Position numbers and translations under genes: made by a program. DNA of 64,000 nucleotides from the NCBI GenBank assembly GCA_963708575.1, contig CAVPTB010000007.1, forward strand, positions 2,356,001 to 2,420,000, in the 5' to 3' direction. How positions within the stretch are numbered: position 1 is the first letter of the stretch; every line of letters starts with the position of its first letter. Source of the DNA: DASVWZ01 sp963708575. GTDB lineage: Bacteria > Acidobacteriota > Terriglobia > Terriglobales > Acidobacteriaceae. The notes under the pieces are model-generated. The model made no database searches and was not told the origin of the DNA. It saw only the letters and a program-made list of their open reading frames with translations. Positions 9,203-18,627 of this stretch are shown one piece after another.

Positions 9203-10687
9203 ATGAAAACCAATCTTTCCCTTTCAGCCCCGTCTCAAGTCGAAACTGAGTGTCTCGTCACGGTCGTTCTGGACCGTGGTGAAAAGGATAAAACCGAAGC
9301 CTACGTCGCCACTAGCGATAAGTCTGTACAGGAAGCAGCCACCGAAGTGATTCGCTCAGGCGAAACGTCTGCCAAGAATCTTGAGACCACGCTACTTCAC
9401 CAGCCTAAATTAAAAGCCAAGCGTCTCCTCCTGGTCGGAGGGGGCAAGGCAAACAAGTTCTCGCCATCCGATCTGCGCAAAGCGGCTGGCACGGCTGTTC
9501 GCTATCTGAAGTCCCGCGGCGTTCGCAGCTTTTCCTTCGTCGTTCCCGATGGAACTGCGGCGGACGCGGCTGTTAAAGCTATTGTAGAAGGCGCTTTCGT
9601 CGGGAATTTTGATCCTGACACCTACAAAAGCGACCGCAAAGATCAGAAGATCGATGCCCTCACCGTCATTGCCTCCGGAGATCAGGCCGCTCTTCAGAAG
9701 TCGCTGGATCAAGGTCGCATCATCGGAGAATCCCAGAACTTCACGCGTGAACTGGTGAATGAACCTAGCAACCGGATGACGCCTACTATTCTTGCCGATC
9801 ACGCGAAAAAGATGGCGCAGGAAGTCGGCTTGAAATGCGAAGTCTACGGCGGCGATAAAATCCGCGAATTGAAGATGGGGGCATTCTGGGGAGTGGCCCA
9901 GGGATCAGATGAGCCGCCCGCTTTAATCGTTCTCCGCTATGAACCGGCCGGCGCACCAGCCAGCCCAGTGCTCGGATTGGTCGGCAAGGGCATCACGTTC
10001 GATACCGGCGGCATCTCCATTAAGCCCGCGGATGGTATGGAAAAGATGAAATACGACATGGCCGGCGGGGCTGCCATGATCGGTGCTATGCGCGCCATCG
10101 CGCTGCTCAAGCCCAATGCCCGGATCATCTCCGTCATCTGCGCTTCCGAAAACATGCCCTCCGGCAAAGCGCAAAAGCCCGGCGACGTGCAGATCGCGAT
10201 GTCCGGCAAATCTATCGAAATCATCAATACCGATGCCGAAGGCCGCCTGGTGCTCGCCGACGGATTGCACTATGCCAAGCAACTCGGCGCAACGCATCTC
10301 ATCGACGCCGCCACGCTCACCGGCGCTGTGGTTGTCGCGCTGGGCTACGTCAACGCCGGAATTTTTGCCAATGACGATCAGATGTACGAACGTTTCAATC
10401 AGGCTCTGGCCACGGCTGGAGAGAAATTTTGGCGCTTGCCGCTCGACGATGAATATCGCGAAGTCATCAAGTCCAACATCGCCGACATCGTGAACTCAGG
10501 CGGACGCTACGGCGGCGCCATTACCGCCGCCATGTTCCTGAAAGAGTTTGCCCAGGACACCCCCTGGCTCCATCTGGATATCGCGGGCACCGCATGGATG
10601 GAAGACAACAAGCCGTGGATTGCAAAAGGGCCGTCAGGAATCGCGGTGAGAAGCCTGATCGAATTCGCCAGAAATTTCGGGAACTAG
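9203..10687 (+). CDS. pepA: Leucyl aminopeptidase, M17 family
   Basis: PepA removes N-terminal amino acids from peptides with two metal ions in the cytoplasm. The 494-residue protein has the M17 landmarks: KGITFDTGG with Lys262 and Asp267, and the signature NTDAEGR (342-348) with metal-binding Asp344 and Glu346 and the catalytic Arg348. The start ATG 9203 fits the N-terminus of the family; an upstream in-frame extension to 9017 overlaps the divergent methyltransferase gene and is not supported. It is followed by a strong hairpin at 10746 and then by argS on the opposite strand. Confidence 0.95.
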   Translation: MKTNLSLSAPSQVETECLVTVVLDRGEKDKTEAYVATSDKSVQEAATEVIRSGETSAKNLETTLLHQPKLKAKRLLLVGGGKANKFSPSDLRKAAGTAVRYLKSRGVRSFSFVVPDGTAADAAVKAIVEGAFVGNFDPDTYKSDRKDQKIDALTVIASGDQAALQKSLDQGRIIGESQNFTRELVNEPSNRMTPTILADHAKKMAQEVGLKCEVYGGDKIRELKMGAFWGVAQGSDEPPALIVLRYEPAGAPASPVLGLVGKGITFDTGGISIKPADGMEKMKYDMAGGAAMIGAMRAIALLKPNARIISVICASENMPSGKAQKPGDVQIAMSGKSIEIINTDAEGRLVLADGLHYAKQLGATHLIDAATLTGAVVVALGYVNAGIFANDDQMYERFNQALATAGEKFWRLPLDDEYREVIKSNIADIVNSGGRYGGAITAAMFLKEFAQDTPWLHLDIAGTAWMEDNKPWIAKGPSGIAVRSLIEFARNFGN

Positions 10688-10745
10688 GAACGCATTCCCG
10701 GTGTCTATCGGTAGGAGATCCCGAACCAACGTGACCACCTGAATA

Positions 10746-10768
10746 GGAGTCTCCACGCCGGAGACTCC
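10746..10768. terminator. Hairpin between convergent pepA and argS
   Basis: A perfect 9-bp stem, GGAGTCTCC / GGAGACTCC, closes a 5-nt loop. It sits between the pepA and argS stops, so it could end transcription from both sides. There is no clear U-tract, so a rho-independent role is inference. Confidence 0.6.
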
Positions 10769-10778
10769 AGCAGCCTCA

Positions 10779-12785
10779 TCACATCACCGAAGGCACGGTA
10801 ATTCCCATCACCGCCAGCCCCCGAGTCAATTCCCGCCGCACCACTGCCGCGGTTGCCAGCAAAAACTTTTTCCGCGCCTCGTCCGTCTCACTCAGAATCG
10901 GATACCGATGATAAAAAGTGTTGAAAAGCTGGGCCAACTGAAAAACGTGCTTGGCCAGATAAGCTGGCTCGGTGGTATTTATGCACTGCTGGACCATGTA
11001 CGAAGTCTTCGACGCCGCCAACCAAACCTCCCAAATAGCGTCGCTTCCTTCTCCAGAAAGAAACCGCGAATAATCGACTGAAGAAACTGTGTCTGCTACC
11101 TCTCGGTCGAATGCGTCCGGGTCCAAACCACCTTTTCGGAAAATGTTGCTGGCACGCACGATTGCGTACTGAGCATACGGTCCAGTCTCCCCTTCGAAAC
11201 TAAGCGCCTCGCTGAAGTCGAACGCAATCACCGTAGGCTTCGTGAACTTCATCATGAAGTACCGCAGCGCCCCGATCGCGATCTGAGTGGCAATATTGGC
11301 GCGCTCCGCTTCATCCAGTTCAGGATGCCGCGTATCGACTTCTTTCCGCGCCTTGGCAATCAACGTGTCCAGCAAGTCGTCAGCTTTGACGCCAAACCCT
11401 TTACGCCCGGAAACCTCAATATAGGAACGCTGTTTGTCTTCCTCCGAAAGCGTGTAGCCCAGTTCAGCGGCACAACGCGGAGTAAGCGCGACCATCTCGT
11501 AAGAAAGATGCGTGTATCGATCCGCCGCCTCCCCATGCCCGAGCCCGCGCAACGCGTCGATCACGTTATTTTGCGCCTCTGCCTGGCGTGCATCGATCAC
11601 GTTGTAAATTTCCGCTACATCCCCAAAATGCGGGTGGTCGGGTTCTCCATGCATCGTGGAAATCCAGCAATCATGCCGGTTCGGATAGCGAAAGAACTTG
11701 CGATATCCAAAGTCGCGCCCCAGCAGTCCAAACTTCCACATGTGATACGCGATATCTTTCCCGACGTATCCGACGGTGCCATTCGATCGCACGATGACTT
11801 TCTGATCTTCCTCCGCACCGCCGACATCGGCCGGCGAATCTGCGGCGCCTGTGCCCTCCGTATTTGAACTTTTCGCTTTCCCCGGCCGACGCATAACCCA
11901 GCAGCCCTTATTCTTCCCCTCCGTCTCGTAAACCAGCACACCCGCTTCTTTCAGCTTGGCGAACGCCGCATCCCAGAAATGCAAATGCAGAATTTCACTC
12001 TCGCGCGGCAGAAAATCGTACTCGATGTCGAGCCGCTCCATCGTCTCCAGATGTCTCCGCAGCACCGCCGTTGAGATCGCCTCGGCAATCGCCGCATTCT
12101 CATTCCCGCCTTGTTCGATGTCATGCAACATCTGCTGCCGGACCGCCAGGTTCTGCTTGTCTTCCGCGTACCACTGCGAGGCCCGTGCATAAAGGTCCCA
12201 ACAGTAATAGTCAAAGCGCGGCTGGCGTGTCAGTTCCTCGACTTCAGCGCGCGATTTTTTCTCCAGGTGAACGAATCCCACCACCACATCCGCAACCTGC
12301 ACGCCGGTGTTGTCGATGTAGTTCTGCACATCGACTTCGCGCCCCGAAAAACGCAGTAAGCGGACAAACGTATCTCCGAGAATGGCGTTTCTCAGATGCC
12401 CAATATGTGCCGCTTTGTTGGGATTAATACTCGAGTGCTCCACCAGGATTTTGCCCTGCGGCACTTCGCGTCCGGGTCGTCGGTCGGCCACCAGAGCAGC
12501 CGCCATCCCGTCGCGACTAATCCGGACATTGATGTACCCCGCCCCCGCCAACTCAAACTTCTCGATGCCATCGAGCGGACCGATTCCGCCCACGATTTCC
12601 TCCGCGATCTTTCGCGGAGCTTTGCGCAGTTTCTTGGCTAGCTCAAAAGCCAACGGCAGAGCATACTCGCCCAGTTCGACGCGAGGCGGCTGCTCAATCA
12701 CGATATTGGGCAGATCAAGGTCGTAGGTCCGCTTCAGAAATTCGCCAATGTGCCGGGCTAGACGTTGCTGTAAATCGAGATACAA
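10779..12785 (-). CDS. argS: Arginyl-tRNA synthetase
   Basis: ArgS charges tRNA-Arg. The 668-residue product has the N-terminal Add-1 domain, the HIGH motif (residues 127-130 in NKAAHIGHLRNA), the catalytic core and a C-terminal DALR anticodon-binding domain ending in MGITVPSVM. It is about 80-100 residues longer than many bacterial ArgRS; part of the excess is a low-complexity Ser/Gly/Ala/Asp segment near residues 305-335 just before the FRYPNRHD region. No canonical KMSKS is seen, as in many class-I ArgRS. It is divergent from larC, with about 190 bases between the starts. Confidence 0.95.
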   Translation of the reverse strand: MYLDLQQRLARHIGEFLKRTYDLDLPNIVIEQPPRVELGEYALPLAFELAKKLRKAPRKIAEEIVGGIGPLDGIEKFELAGAGYINVRISRDGMAAALVADRRPGREVPQGKILVEHSSINPNKAAHIGHLRNAILGDTFVRLLRFSGREVDVQNYIDNTGVQVADVVVGFVHLEKKSRAEVEELTRQPRFDYYCWDLYARASQWYAEDKQNLAVRQQMLHDIEQGGNENAAIAEAISTAVLRRHLETMERLDIEYDFLPRESEILHLHFWDAAFAKLKEAGVLVYETEGKNKGCWVMRRPGKAKSSNTEGTGAADSPADVGGAEEDQKVIVRSNGTVGYVGKDIAYHMWKFGLLGRDFGYRKFFRYPNRHDCWISTMHGEPDHPHFGDVAEIYNVIDARQAEAQNNVIDALRGLGHGEAADRYTHLSYEMVALTPRCAAELGYTLSEEDKQRSYIEVSGRKGFGVKADDLLDTLIAKARKEVDTRHPELDEAERANIATQIAIGALRYFMMKFTKPTVIAFDFSEALSFEGETGPYAQYAIVRASNIFRKGGLDPDAFDREVADTVSSVDYSRFLSGEGSDAIWEVWLAASKTSYMVQQCINTTEPAYLAKHVFQLAQLFNTFYHRYPILSETDEARKKFLLATAAVVRRELTRGLAVMGITVPSVM

Positions 12786-12974
12786 GAGTCCCTCTAAGTT
12801 GCTGAAGAGAATAGTGATTGTAGCAGAGGAGGCGCCGCGCGCGGGGTTTGACGACGCAGTCCTCCTTCCCTATGATGAACCTTCGTAGTCGTGGCAGTAA
12901 GCCGTGTTTCCGGCTCACCTCGCGGAGCGAATCGATTCGGCCACGTCCAGCATCCAAGGGCAACGACAACTTCC

Positions 12975-14393
12975 ATGCGAATAGCCTATCTCGACTGTTT
13001 CTCCGGCATCAGTGGCGACATGTTTTTGGGGGCGCTGGTGGATGCAGGTGTGCCCGCCCAGCTCTTCGAGGAAACCGTCGCTGCATTGAATGTCGGTGCC
13101 CGTCTGGAAATTTCCCGTGTCAACCGCAGCGGCATTAGCGCTACTAAAGTTGACGTCTATGCCCACGGCGAAAAAGATCTGCCTCGCGAAGTCTATTGGG
13201 AACAGCGGGAACGAAATCAGCGCGGAGCGCCTTCTCATGACGACCATAGACACCCTCACGACGGCCACGATCATCATGATCACAATCACGCGTCGTCACC
13301 CGCAACGACAGCGAAGCCCAAGAAAAGCCAACATAGCCACGAGCACGATCACTCTCACGAGCACGGACGCGGGCTAAAGGAGATTCGCCAGATCATCGAG
13401 CAAGCTGCGATCAGTGCGACCGCAAAGAAAACCGCTATTCAGATCTTTGAAGCCCTCGGCGCCGCTGAAGCCAAGATTCACAATTCTGACATTGAGAAAG
13501 TTCACTTTCACGAGGTGGGAGCAGTCGACGCCATGGTCGACATCGTCTGTGCGGCGGTGGGCGCGGAAGCTCTCCGCGTCGACGCCATCGTTGCTTCGCC
13601 GCTCAATGTCGGCGGAGGCACAGTAAAATGCGCGCACGGCACGTTCCCCGTCCCGGCGCCCGCCACCTTGGAATTGCTGAAGAGCGCTCCGGTCTATTCT
13701 TCCAGCGTCCAGGCTGAATTGGTAACCCCGACGGGCGCAGCCATTATCGCAACCCTTGCCAGCCGCTTTGCAGCCTTCCCGTCAATGACGATTGAGAATA
13801 CCGGTTACGGCGCGGGAACCCGCGACTTTCCCGGCTATCCCAATGTCGTTCGACTAACTATTGGCGAGTCCCAAGAGGAACTTCCCGCAGGTACATCGCG
13901 GGAAACCATCACCGTTCTCGAAGCAAATCTCGACGACCTGAATCCGCAGATTTTCGCCTACGTCGTTGAGCGTCTCCTGCAGGAGGGTGCGCTCGATGCC
14001 TACGGCGTGCCGGTGCAGATGAAAAAAGGCCGTCCGGGGATGGTGCTCACGGTATTGTGCAAGAACGAAAACGTCCGCAAACTCAATCGCCTGATCCTCT
14101 CGGAAACGACGACTCTCGGCGTCCGTCGCCGGCAGGAAGAGCGAGAGACCCTGACCCGCGAATGGACGACGGTCGCTACTCCATGGGGGGACGTCCGCAT
14201 TAAAGTCGCCTGGATGAATGGACAGGTCACAAACAGCGCCCCAGAGTTCGAGGACTGCAAACGCATCGCCAAGGAGCATGGCGTGCCCCTCAAAGCGGTT
14301 ATGCAGGAAGCCATGCAGACCTACGGGCGAGCCCACAACGAGAACCCGGCTCGCGAAGGCGCTCCAAGAAAAGCTGTTAGCAAGATTTCCTGA
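12975..14393 (+). CDS. larC: LarC, nickel-pincer cofactor biosynthesis protein (DUF111)
   Basis: LarC inserts nickel into the pincer nucleotide cofactor of lactate racemase and its relatives. The N-terminus MRIAYLDCFSGISGDMFLGA is diagnostic, and the body carries HEVGAVDAMVDIVC. Between about residues 80 and 135 lies a striking His-rich stretch (blocks such as DDHRHPHDGHDHHDHNH and HSHEHDHSHEHGRG), likely nickel storage or delivery. The start is ATG 12975; an upstream extension to 12891 lacks family similarity. The two halves that are separate frames in Lactobacillus (larC1/larC2) are fused here. No larA, larB or larE lies in this window. Confidence 0.9.
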   Translation: MRIAYLDCFSGISGDMFLGALVDAGVPAQLFEETVAALNVGARLEISRVNRSGISATKVDVYAHGEKDLPREVYWEQRERNQRGAPSHDDHRHPHDGHDHHDHNHASSPATTAKPKKSQHSHEHDHSHEHGRGLKEIRQIIEQAAISATAKKTAIQIFEALGAAEAKIHNSDIEKVHFHEVGAVDAMVDIVCAAVGAEALRVDAIVASPLNVGGGTVKCAHGTFPVPAPATLELLKSAPVYSSSVQAELVTPTGAAIIATLASRFAAFPSMTIENTGYGAGTRDFPGYPNVVRLTIGESQEELPAGTSRETITVLEANLDDLNPQIFAYVVERLLQEGALDAYGVPVQMKKGRPGMVLTVLCKNENVRKLNRLILSETTTLGVRRRQEERETLTREWTTVATPWGDVRIKVAWMNGQVTNSAPEFEDCKRIAKEHGVPLKAVMQEAMQTYGRAHNENPAREGAPRKAVSKIS

Positions 14394-14430
14394 CCCTACG
14401 CCGCCCTCGACAATTGGTACACTTTTAACA

Positions 14431-16467
14431 ATGAGCAAAAAGTTCTACATCACCACGCCGATCTATTACGTCAACGCGCGCCCCCACATCGGGCATGCCT
14501 ACACCACCATTGCGTGTGACACGATTGCCCGGCGCCAGCGCATGCTCGGCTCTGACACTTTCTTTCTTACTGGCACCGATGAGCATGGCCAGAAAATCGA
14601 GCGTGCCGCAACCGCCGCCGGCAAGACCCCGCAGCAACTCACCGACGAGGTTTCCGCGCAATTTCGCGCGCTCTGGGACCGGATGGGGCTGACCTACGAC
14701 GATTACATCCGCACCACCTCGGATCGTCACAAGGTCGGCGTTCAGGCGCTGTGGCGCAAGATTCGCGACAACGGCTTTATCTATAAGGATCACTACACCG
14801 GTCAGTACTGCGTTTTTGATGAGCTCTACGTTGACGCTGTCGGACCCGGCGCGCCCTGCCCGGAATGCGGCCGCCCCACGGAAACCGTTCAGGAAGAGAA
14901 TTACTTCTTCAAGCTGTCTGCTTTTCAGGACAAGCTCATCGACTTGTATACCAGTCAGCCCGACTTCATCCGTCCGGAGACTCGTCGCAACGAAGTAATT
15001 TCTTTTGTGCGCTCGGGCTTGCGCGATCTTTCCATTAGCCGCAGTACATTTTCGTGGGGCATTCCCGTGCCGGATGACCCCAAGCACGTGATTTACGTCT
15101 GGTTGGACGCGCTCTCCAACTACATCACCGCCCTCGGATACGGCTCGAACGATACCAAGCTCTACGACAAATTTTGGCCCGCCGACGTCCACATGATCGG
15201 CAAAGAGATTGTCCGCTTTCACTGCGTGTACTGGCCCGCCTTCCTGATGGCTGCCGGACTTCCCTTGCCCAAAGGCATCACCGCTCACGGCTGGCTGCTC
15301 TTTGAGGAGAGCAAGATGTCCAAGTCGCGTGGCAACATTGTTCGCGCCGACACAATCCTCGATGTGCTGGGCAATGACGCCTTGCGCTATTTCCTGCTTC
15401 GCGAAGTTGTCTTCGGTCAGGATGGATCTTTTTCGTTCGACGCCCTGGTACAGCGCTACAACTCCGATTTGGCCAATGGACTCGGCAATCTGGCCAGCCG
15501 TACCCTGACCATGATCACGCGCTATTTCAAGGGCGAAGTGCCGTATCCTTCCCCGAACGCTGGGCACCGCCCTTCAGACGACGCAGTTGCCGCTACCGCT
15601 CGCAAAACCATTGCTGACTTCAATACGCTCTTTGATCAGTTCCAGTTCTCGCGCGCTCTGGAAAGCGCGTGGTCATTGGTCGCTACTGTAGACAAATACA
15701 TCGTGGAGAACGAACCCTGGGCGCTAGGGGAGAAGCAGGACGAAGAAAGCCGCTCCCGGTTGGCGACCGTGCTCTATACCAGCGCCGAAGCCCTGCGCAT
15801 CGTCACCGCCCTCGTTCACGCCGTCATTCCTGACGCCAGTGCGAAAATCTGGACTCAGCTCGGCCTGGGAGACATTCGCCAGTTTTCGTTACAGACACTC
15901 AACTGGGGACAGCTCCACCTGGGAACGAAGCTCGGGAAGGTCGAGCCCGTATTTCCCCGCGCTGACAAGAGTGCAATCGAAAGGATGCAGAAGATGGAAG
16001 AGCAAGACAGGCCGGCTTCGGCAGAAGGTGCTGCAGCAACAGAAGCCCAGCCCGAGGCCAAGACCGAAGTAAAAGGTCAATTCGCTACCCAGGCTGTCCC
16101 GCCACCAGCTGCGACCAAAGCCGCCGCCCCGGCGGCCGACGGAAAGATCACGATCGACGACTTCACCAAGGTTGAATTGCGCGTCGGCCAGGTGAAAGTT
16201 GCCGAGCGTGTTCCTAAGTCCGATAAACTGCTGCGCCTCGAAGTCGATCTCGGCACCGAAGTTCGCCAGATCCTCGCCGGTATCGCCGAGGCCTATGCTC
16301 CGGAGACTTTGGTCGGAAGGAAAGTCGTCATCGTCGCGAATTTGGCTCCTCGCAAGCTGCGTGGACTCGAATCCAACGGCATGATTGTCGCCGCATCGCT
16401 CGAAGGCGGACAGCCTGTTCTGGCAAGTTTCCTGGAAGATGTGCCGGTTGGCGCCAGATTAAAGTAG
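14431..16467 (+). CDS. metG: Methionyl-tRNA synthetase with C-terminal tRNA-binding domain
   Basis: MetG charges tRNA-Met. The 678-residue protein shows HIGH (19-22), a single zinc knuckle CPECGRP, KMSKS (295-299, ESKMSKSRGN), the helical anticodon domain, an Ala/Pro-rich linker (about 535-570) and a C-terminal EMAP/Trbp-type domain from about residue 575 (DFTKVELRVGQVKVAERV). ATG 14431 opens the conserved N-terminus KKFYITTPIYYVNARP; the upstream extension into larC is spurious. It lies 38 bases after larC in the same direction and precedes tatD at some distance, a common metG-tatD neighbourhood interrupted here by one gene. Confidence 0.96.
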   Translation: MSKKFYITTPIYYVNARPHIGHAYTTIACDTIARRQRMLGSDTFFLTGTDEHGQKIERAATAAGKTPQQLTDEVSAQFRALWDRMGLTYDDYIRTTSDRHKVGVQALWRKIRDNGFIYKDHYTGQYCVFDELYVDAVGPGAPCPECGRPTETVQEENYFFKLSAFQDKLIDLYTSQPDFIRPETRRNEVISFVRSGLRDLSISRSTFSWGIPVPDDPKHVIYVWLDALSNYITALGYGSNDTKLYDKFWPADVHMIGKEIVRFHCVYWPAFLMAAGLPLPKGITAHGWLLFEESKMSKSRGNIVRADTILDVLGNDALRYFLLREVVFGQDGSFSFDALVQRYNSDLANGLGNLASRTLTMITRYFKGEVPYPSPNAGHRPSDDAVAATARKTIADFNTLFDQFQFSRALESAWSLVATVDKYIVENEPWALGEKQDEESRSRLATVLYTSAEALRIVTALVHAVIPDASAKIWTQLGLGDIRQFSLQTLNWGQLHLGTKLGKVEPVFPRADKSAIERMQKMEEQDRPASAEGAAATEAQPEAKTEVKGQFATQAVPPPAATKAAAPAADGKITIDDFTKVELRVGQVKVAERVPKSDKLLRLEVDLGTEVRQILAGIAEAYAPETLVGRKVVIVANLAPRKLRGLESNGMIVAASLEGGQPVLASFLEDVPVGARLK

Positions 16468-16480
16468 ATCCGAGAAAATA

Positions 16481-16504
16481 GGCGCGGGCGTCTTCGCCCG
16501 TGCC
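16481..16504. terminator. Hairpin after metG
   Basis: A 10-bp stem, GGCGCGGGCG / CGCCCGTGCC with one G-U pair and a TCTT loop, begins 13 bases after the metG stop and lies between convergent genes. It is a plausible terminator for both; the same kind of sequence is also a common dispersed hairpin in GC-rich genomes. Confidence 0.6.
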
Positions 16505-16550
16505 GCTTCGCCCCAGTCTCCCCAAAAACACGCCTCTCGGTGCTCGAACC

Positions 16551-17651
16551 TCAGGGCACAAACACCATCGCATTGGGCTGGAAGCTGCCCGATATCGTAA
16601 CTGTTGGCGCGGTGCTCCCGCTGCTCTGGATCTGGCTGGCTGTGAATTCCACAATGTCCTTTGCTCCCACGTTCGCGATCCAGAGGTTCTGGCTGGAATC
16701 GAAGCGGATACCATAGGGCTCCGCGCCCGCCGTTTCGGTCAAAGTAATGTTCGGTGCAATCGCACCGGTGGAGGCAATCTGCGCTGCGGTAAATTCCACA
16801 ATCGTCCCAGCGCTATTGGAGTCCCCGAAGTTAGTGACCCAGAGGTTGCCGCTGGAGTCGAATGCTAAGCCCATCGGATTGAAGAGTGCGAAGCTATTAA
16901 TCTGCACCTGCGGAAACGGATTGCCGGATGAACCGATTTGTGAAGCGGCGAACTCCAGCAGTTCGTTGTTGCCGGTGTTCGCTACCCAAAGATTTCCGGT
17001 AGCGTCAAAAGTAATCGCCGTTGGACCGTTCAAAAAGGTGCTCTGAATGATGATCGCTGGAGTGGGGTTCCCTGAAACTTCCTGTTGTACTGGACTGAAG
17101 GCAACCAGGGAATTCTTCCCGGGCACCGCCACCCAGAGATTTTGCGCGCCGTCGAAGACTAAACCGTAGGGATCCACCAGCAGCCCCAGCGGGTCGGTCG
17201 TAATCGCAATATTCGCGACCAGAGCTCCACCCCCGATCAGTTGATTGGCGTCGTACTCAATCAGGGGAAAGCTAGCGTTCGTGTTAGACACCCAGAGATT
17301 ACCAGCAGAGTCAAACGCCATTGACTGCGGTATCGTAACTCCCGCTCCGCTGCTAGAGGCAGTAATGCTCAGAATTGGCGTCGGACTTCCCGATGCCGCG
17401 ATTTGGGCGGCAGAAAAACCCAGAAGCTGGCTATGCGCGGCATCTCCCACCCAGAGTGCAACCGAAGGCGTTCCACCGCCCCCTCCGCCCCCTCCGCCAC
17501 CCCCGCCACCTCCTCCACCACCGTTTACCCCGCCAGGGGCGCCTCCGCCGCACCCGCTCCAGGCAAACATCAGGGCCAGCGAGATGACAACTCCTGCACG
17601 CGCCGTTCGGCTTGCTTTCATCGCAGATCGAAGTTGGGGCGAGTGTCTCAT
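16551..17651 (-). CDS. Secreted lipoprotein with poly-Gly linker and NHL-like propeller repeats
   Basis: The N-terminus has a hydrophobic segment ending in a lipobox-like FAWSGC, then an uninterrupted run of about 18 Gly (17470-17525) after GGGAPGGVN, and then about six repeats of the type FDSAGNLWVSN / FDATGNLWVAN spaced by about 50 residues. Such repeats fold as an NHL/SMP-30-type beta-propeller and act in extracellular binding; the ligand is unknown. The start may be the Met at 17651 or that at 17621; neither has a clear ribosome site. It diverges from tatD. Proteins of this build are frequent in Acidobacteriota. Confidence 0.8.
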   Translation of the reverse strand: MRHSPQLRSAMKASRTARAGVVISLALMFAWSGCGGGAPGGVNGGGGGGGGGGGGGGGGGTPSVALWVGDAAHSQLLGFSAAQIAASGSPTPILSITASSSGAGVTIPQSMAFDSAGNLWVSNTNASFPLIEYDANQLIGGGALVANIAITTDPLGLLVDPYGLVFDGAQNLWVAVPGKNSLVAFSPVQQEVSGNPTPAIIIQSTFLNGPTAITFDATGNLWVANTGNNELLEFAASQIGSSGNPFPQVQINSFALFNPMGLAFDSSGNLWVTNFGDSNSAGTIVEFTAAQIASTGAIAPNITLTETAGAEPYGIRFDSSQNLWIANVGAKDIVEFTASQIQSSGSTAPTVTISGSFQPNAMVFVP

Positions 17652-17756
17652 GGTTTTGCAAAAATATTCGCGCTGTGCAATGTTAAGAACACGCCCTTAA
17701 AAAGAACGGGTGCGCTTGCATCCAGAGGATACTAGGGTAGCACTCGTCACCAGAAA

Positions 17757-18569
17757 ATGTACGTCGATTCCCACGCTCATCTCGATGGTAAACAATTCGA
17801 TGCCGATCGCGAACTGGTCATCACCCGTGCCCGTGACGCTGGCGTCGAAACTATTCTTGCCATCGGCAATGGCGACGGCCCGGGCACTCTCGACTGCGGA
17901 ATAAAACTCGCGGAGAAGCACGACTTCATGTATGCCACCGTCGGGATCCATCCCCATGAAGCTGAACTGGCGAAGCCATCGGACTTTGACGAGATGGCCA
18001 AACTGGCCCTGCATCCCAAGGTCATCGCCTGGGGAGAGATTGGCTTGGATTATTTTTACGATCACTCCCCGCGCGATATCCAGAAACGTGTATTTCTGGA
18101 ACAGATGGAGCTGGCCGAGACAGCGAAGTTGTCGATCATCATCCATTGTCGTCCGTCAGACGGTAGCGACGACGCCTGGGAAGACTGCCTGAATTTGATC
18201 CAGCAACACTGGGCGCCAAATGGACTTGGCGGAATCCTCCATTGCTTCACCGGCACCCTCGCTCACGCCAAGCGGGCGCTCGACATGGGTTTCATGATCT
18301 CCTTCGCCGGAAATATTACCTTTCCCAAGGCACAGCCAATCCGCGATGCTGCCCGCGAAGTTCCGTTCGATCGCATTCTGATCGAGACTGATTGCCCCTA
18401 CCTCGCTCCCCTTCCACACCGCGGAAAGAGGAACGAACCTGCGTTCGTGGCGCAAACTGGCGCCAAGATTGGCGAAATTCGCGGCATTTCCGCCGAAGAT
18501 GTGGGGAGCCAGACTGCGCAAAACTTTTATCGTTTCTTTTCGCTTCACGAAAAGCCAAAGTCCGTTTAG
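17757..18569 (+). CDS. tatD: TatD family metal-dependent DNase
   Basis: This is a TIM-barrel metal hydrolase of the TatD family (3'-5' exonuclease, D-tyrosyl-tRNA or DNA repair roles have been proposed). The metal ligands are visible in order: MYVDSHAHLD (HxH), the Glu in WGEIGLDYF, the His in IIIHCRP and LHCFTGT, and the Asp in IETDCPYLAP. The 270-residue length is typical. It is separated from metG by the lipoprotein gene on the other strand. Confidence 0.93.
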   Translation: MYVDSHAHLDGKQFDADRELVITRARDAGVETILAIGNGDGPGTLDCGIKLAEKHDFMYATVGIHPHEAELAKPSDFDEMAKLALHPKVIAWGEIGLDYFYDHSPRDIQKRVFLEQMELAETAKLSIIIHCRPSDGSDDAWEDCLNLIQQHWAPNGLGGILHCFTGTLAHAKRALDMGFMISFAGNITFPKAQPIRDAAREVPFDRILIETDCPYLAPLPHRGKRNEPAFVAQTGAKIGEIRGISAEDVGSQTAQNFYRFFSLHEKPKSV

Positions 18570-18627
18570 TTTGTTATATGCATCTTTCGTAGGTTCCCTG
18601 TAATCTGTTCATTAGAAGCAAAATCTC

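Noticed and set aside
14425..15567. 380-residue minus-strand frame opposite metG
   Set aside because: MetG motifs are complete on the plus strand; the antisense frame follows GC bias and shows no family.
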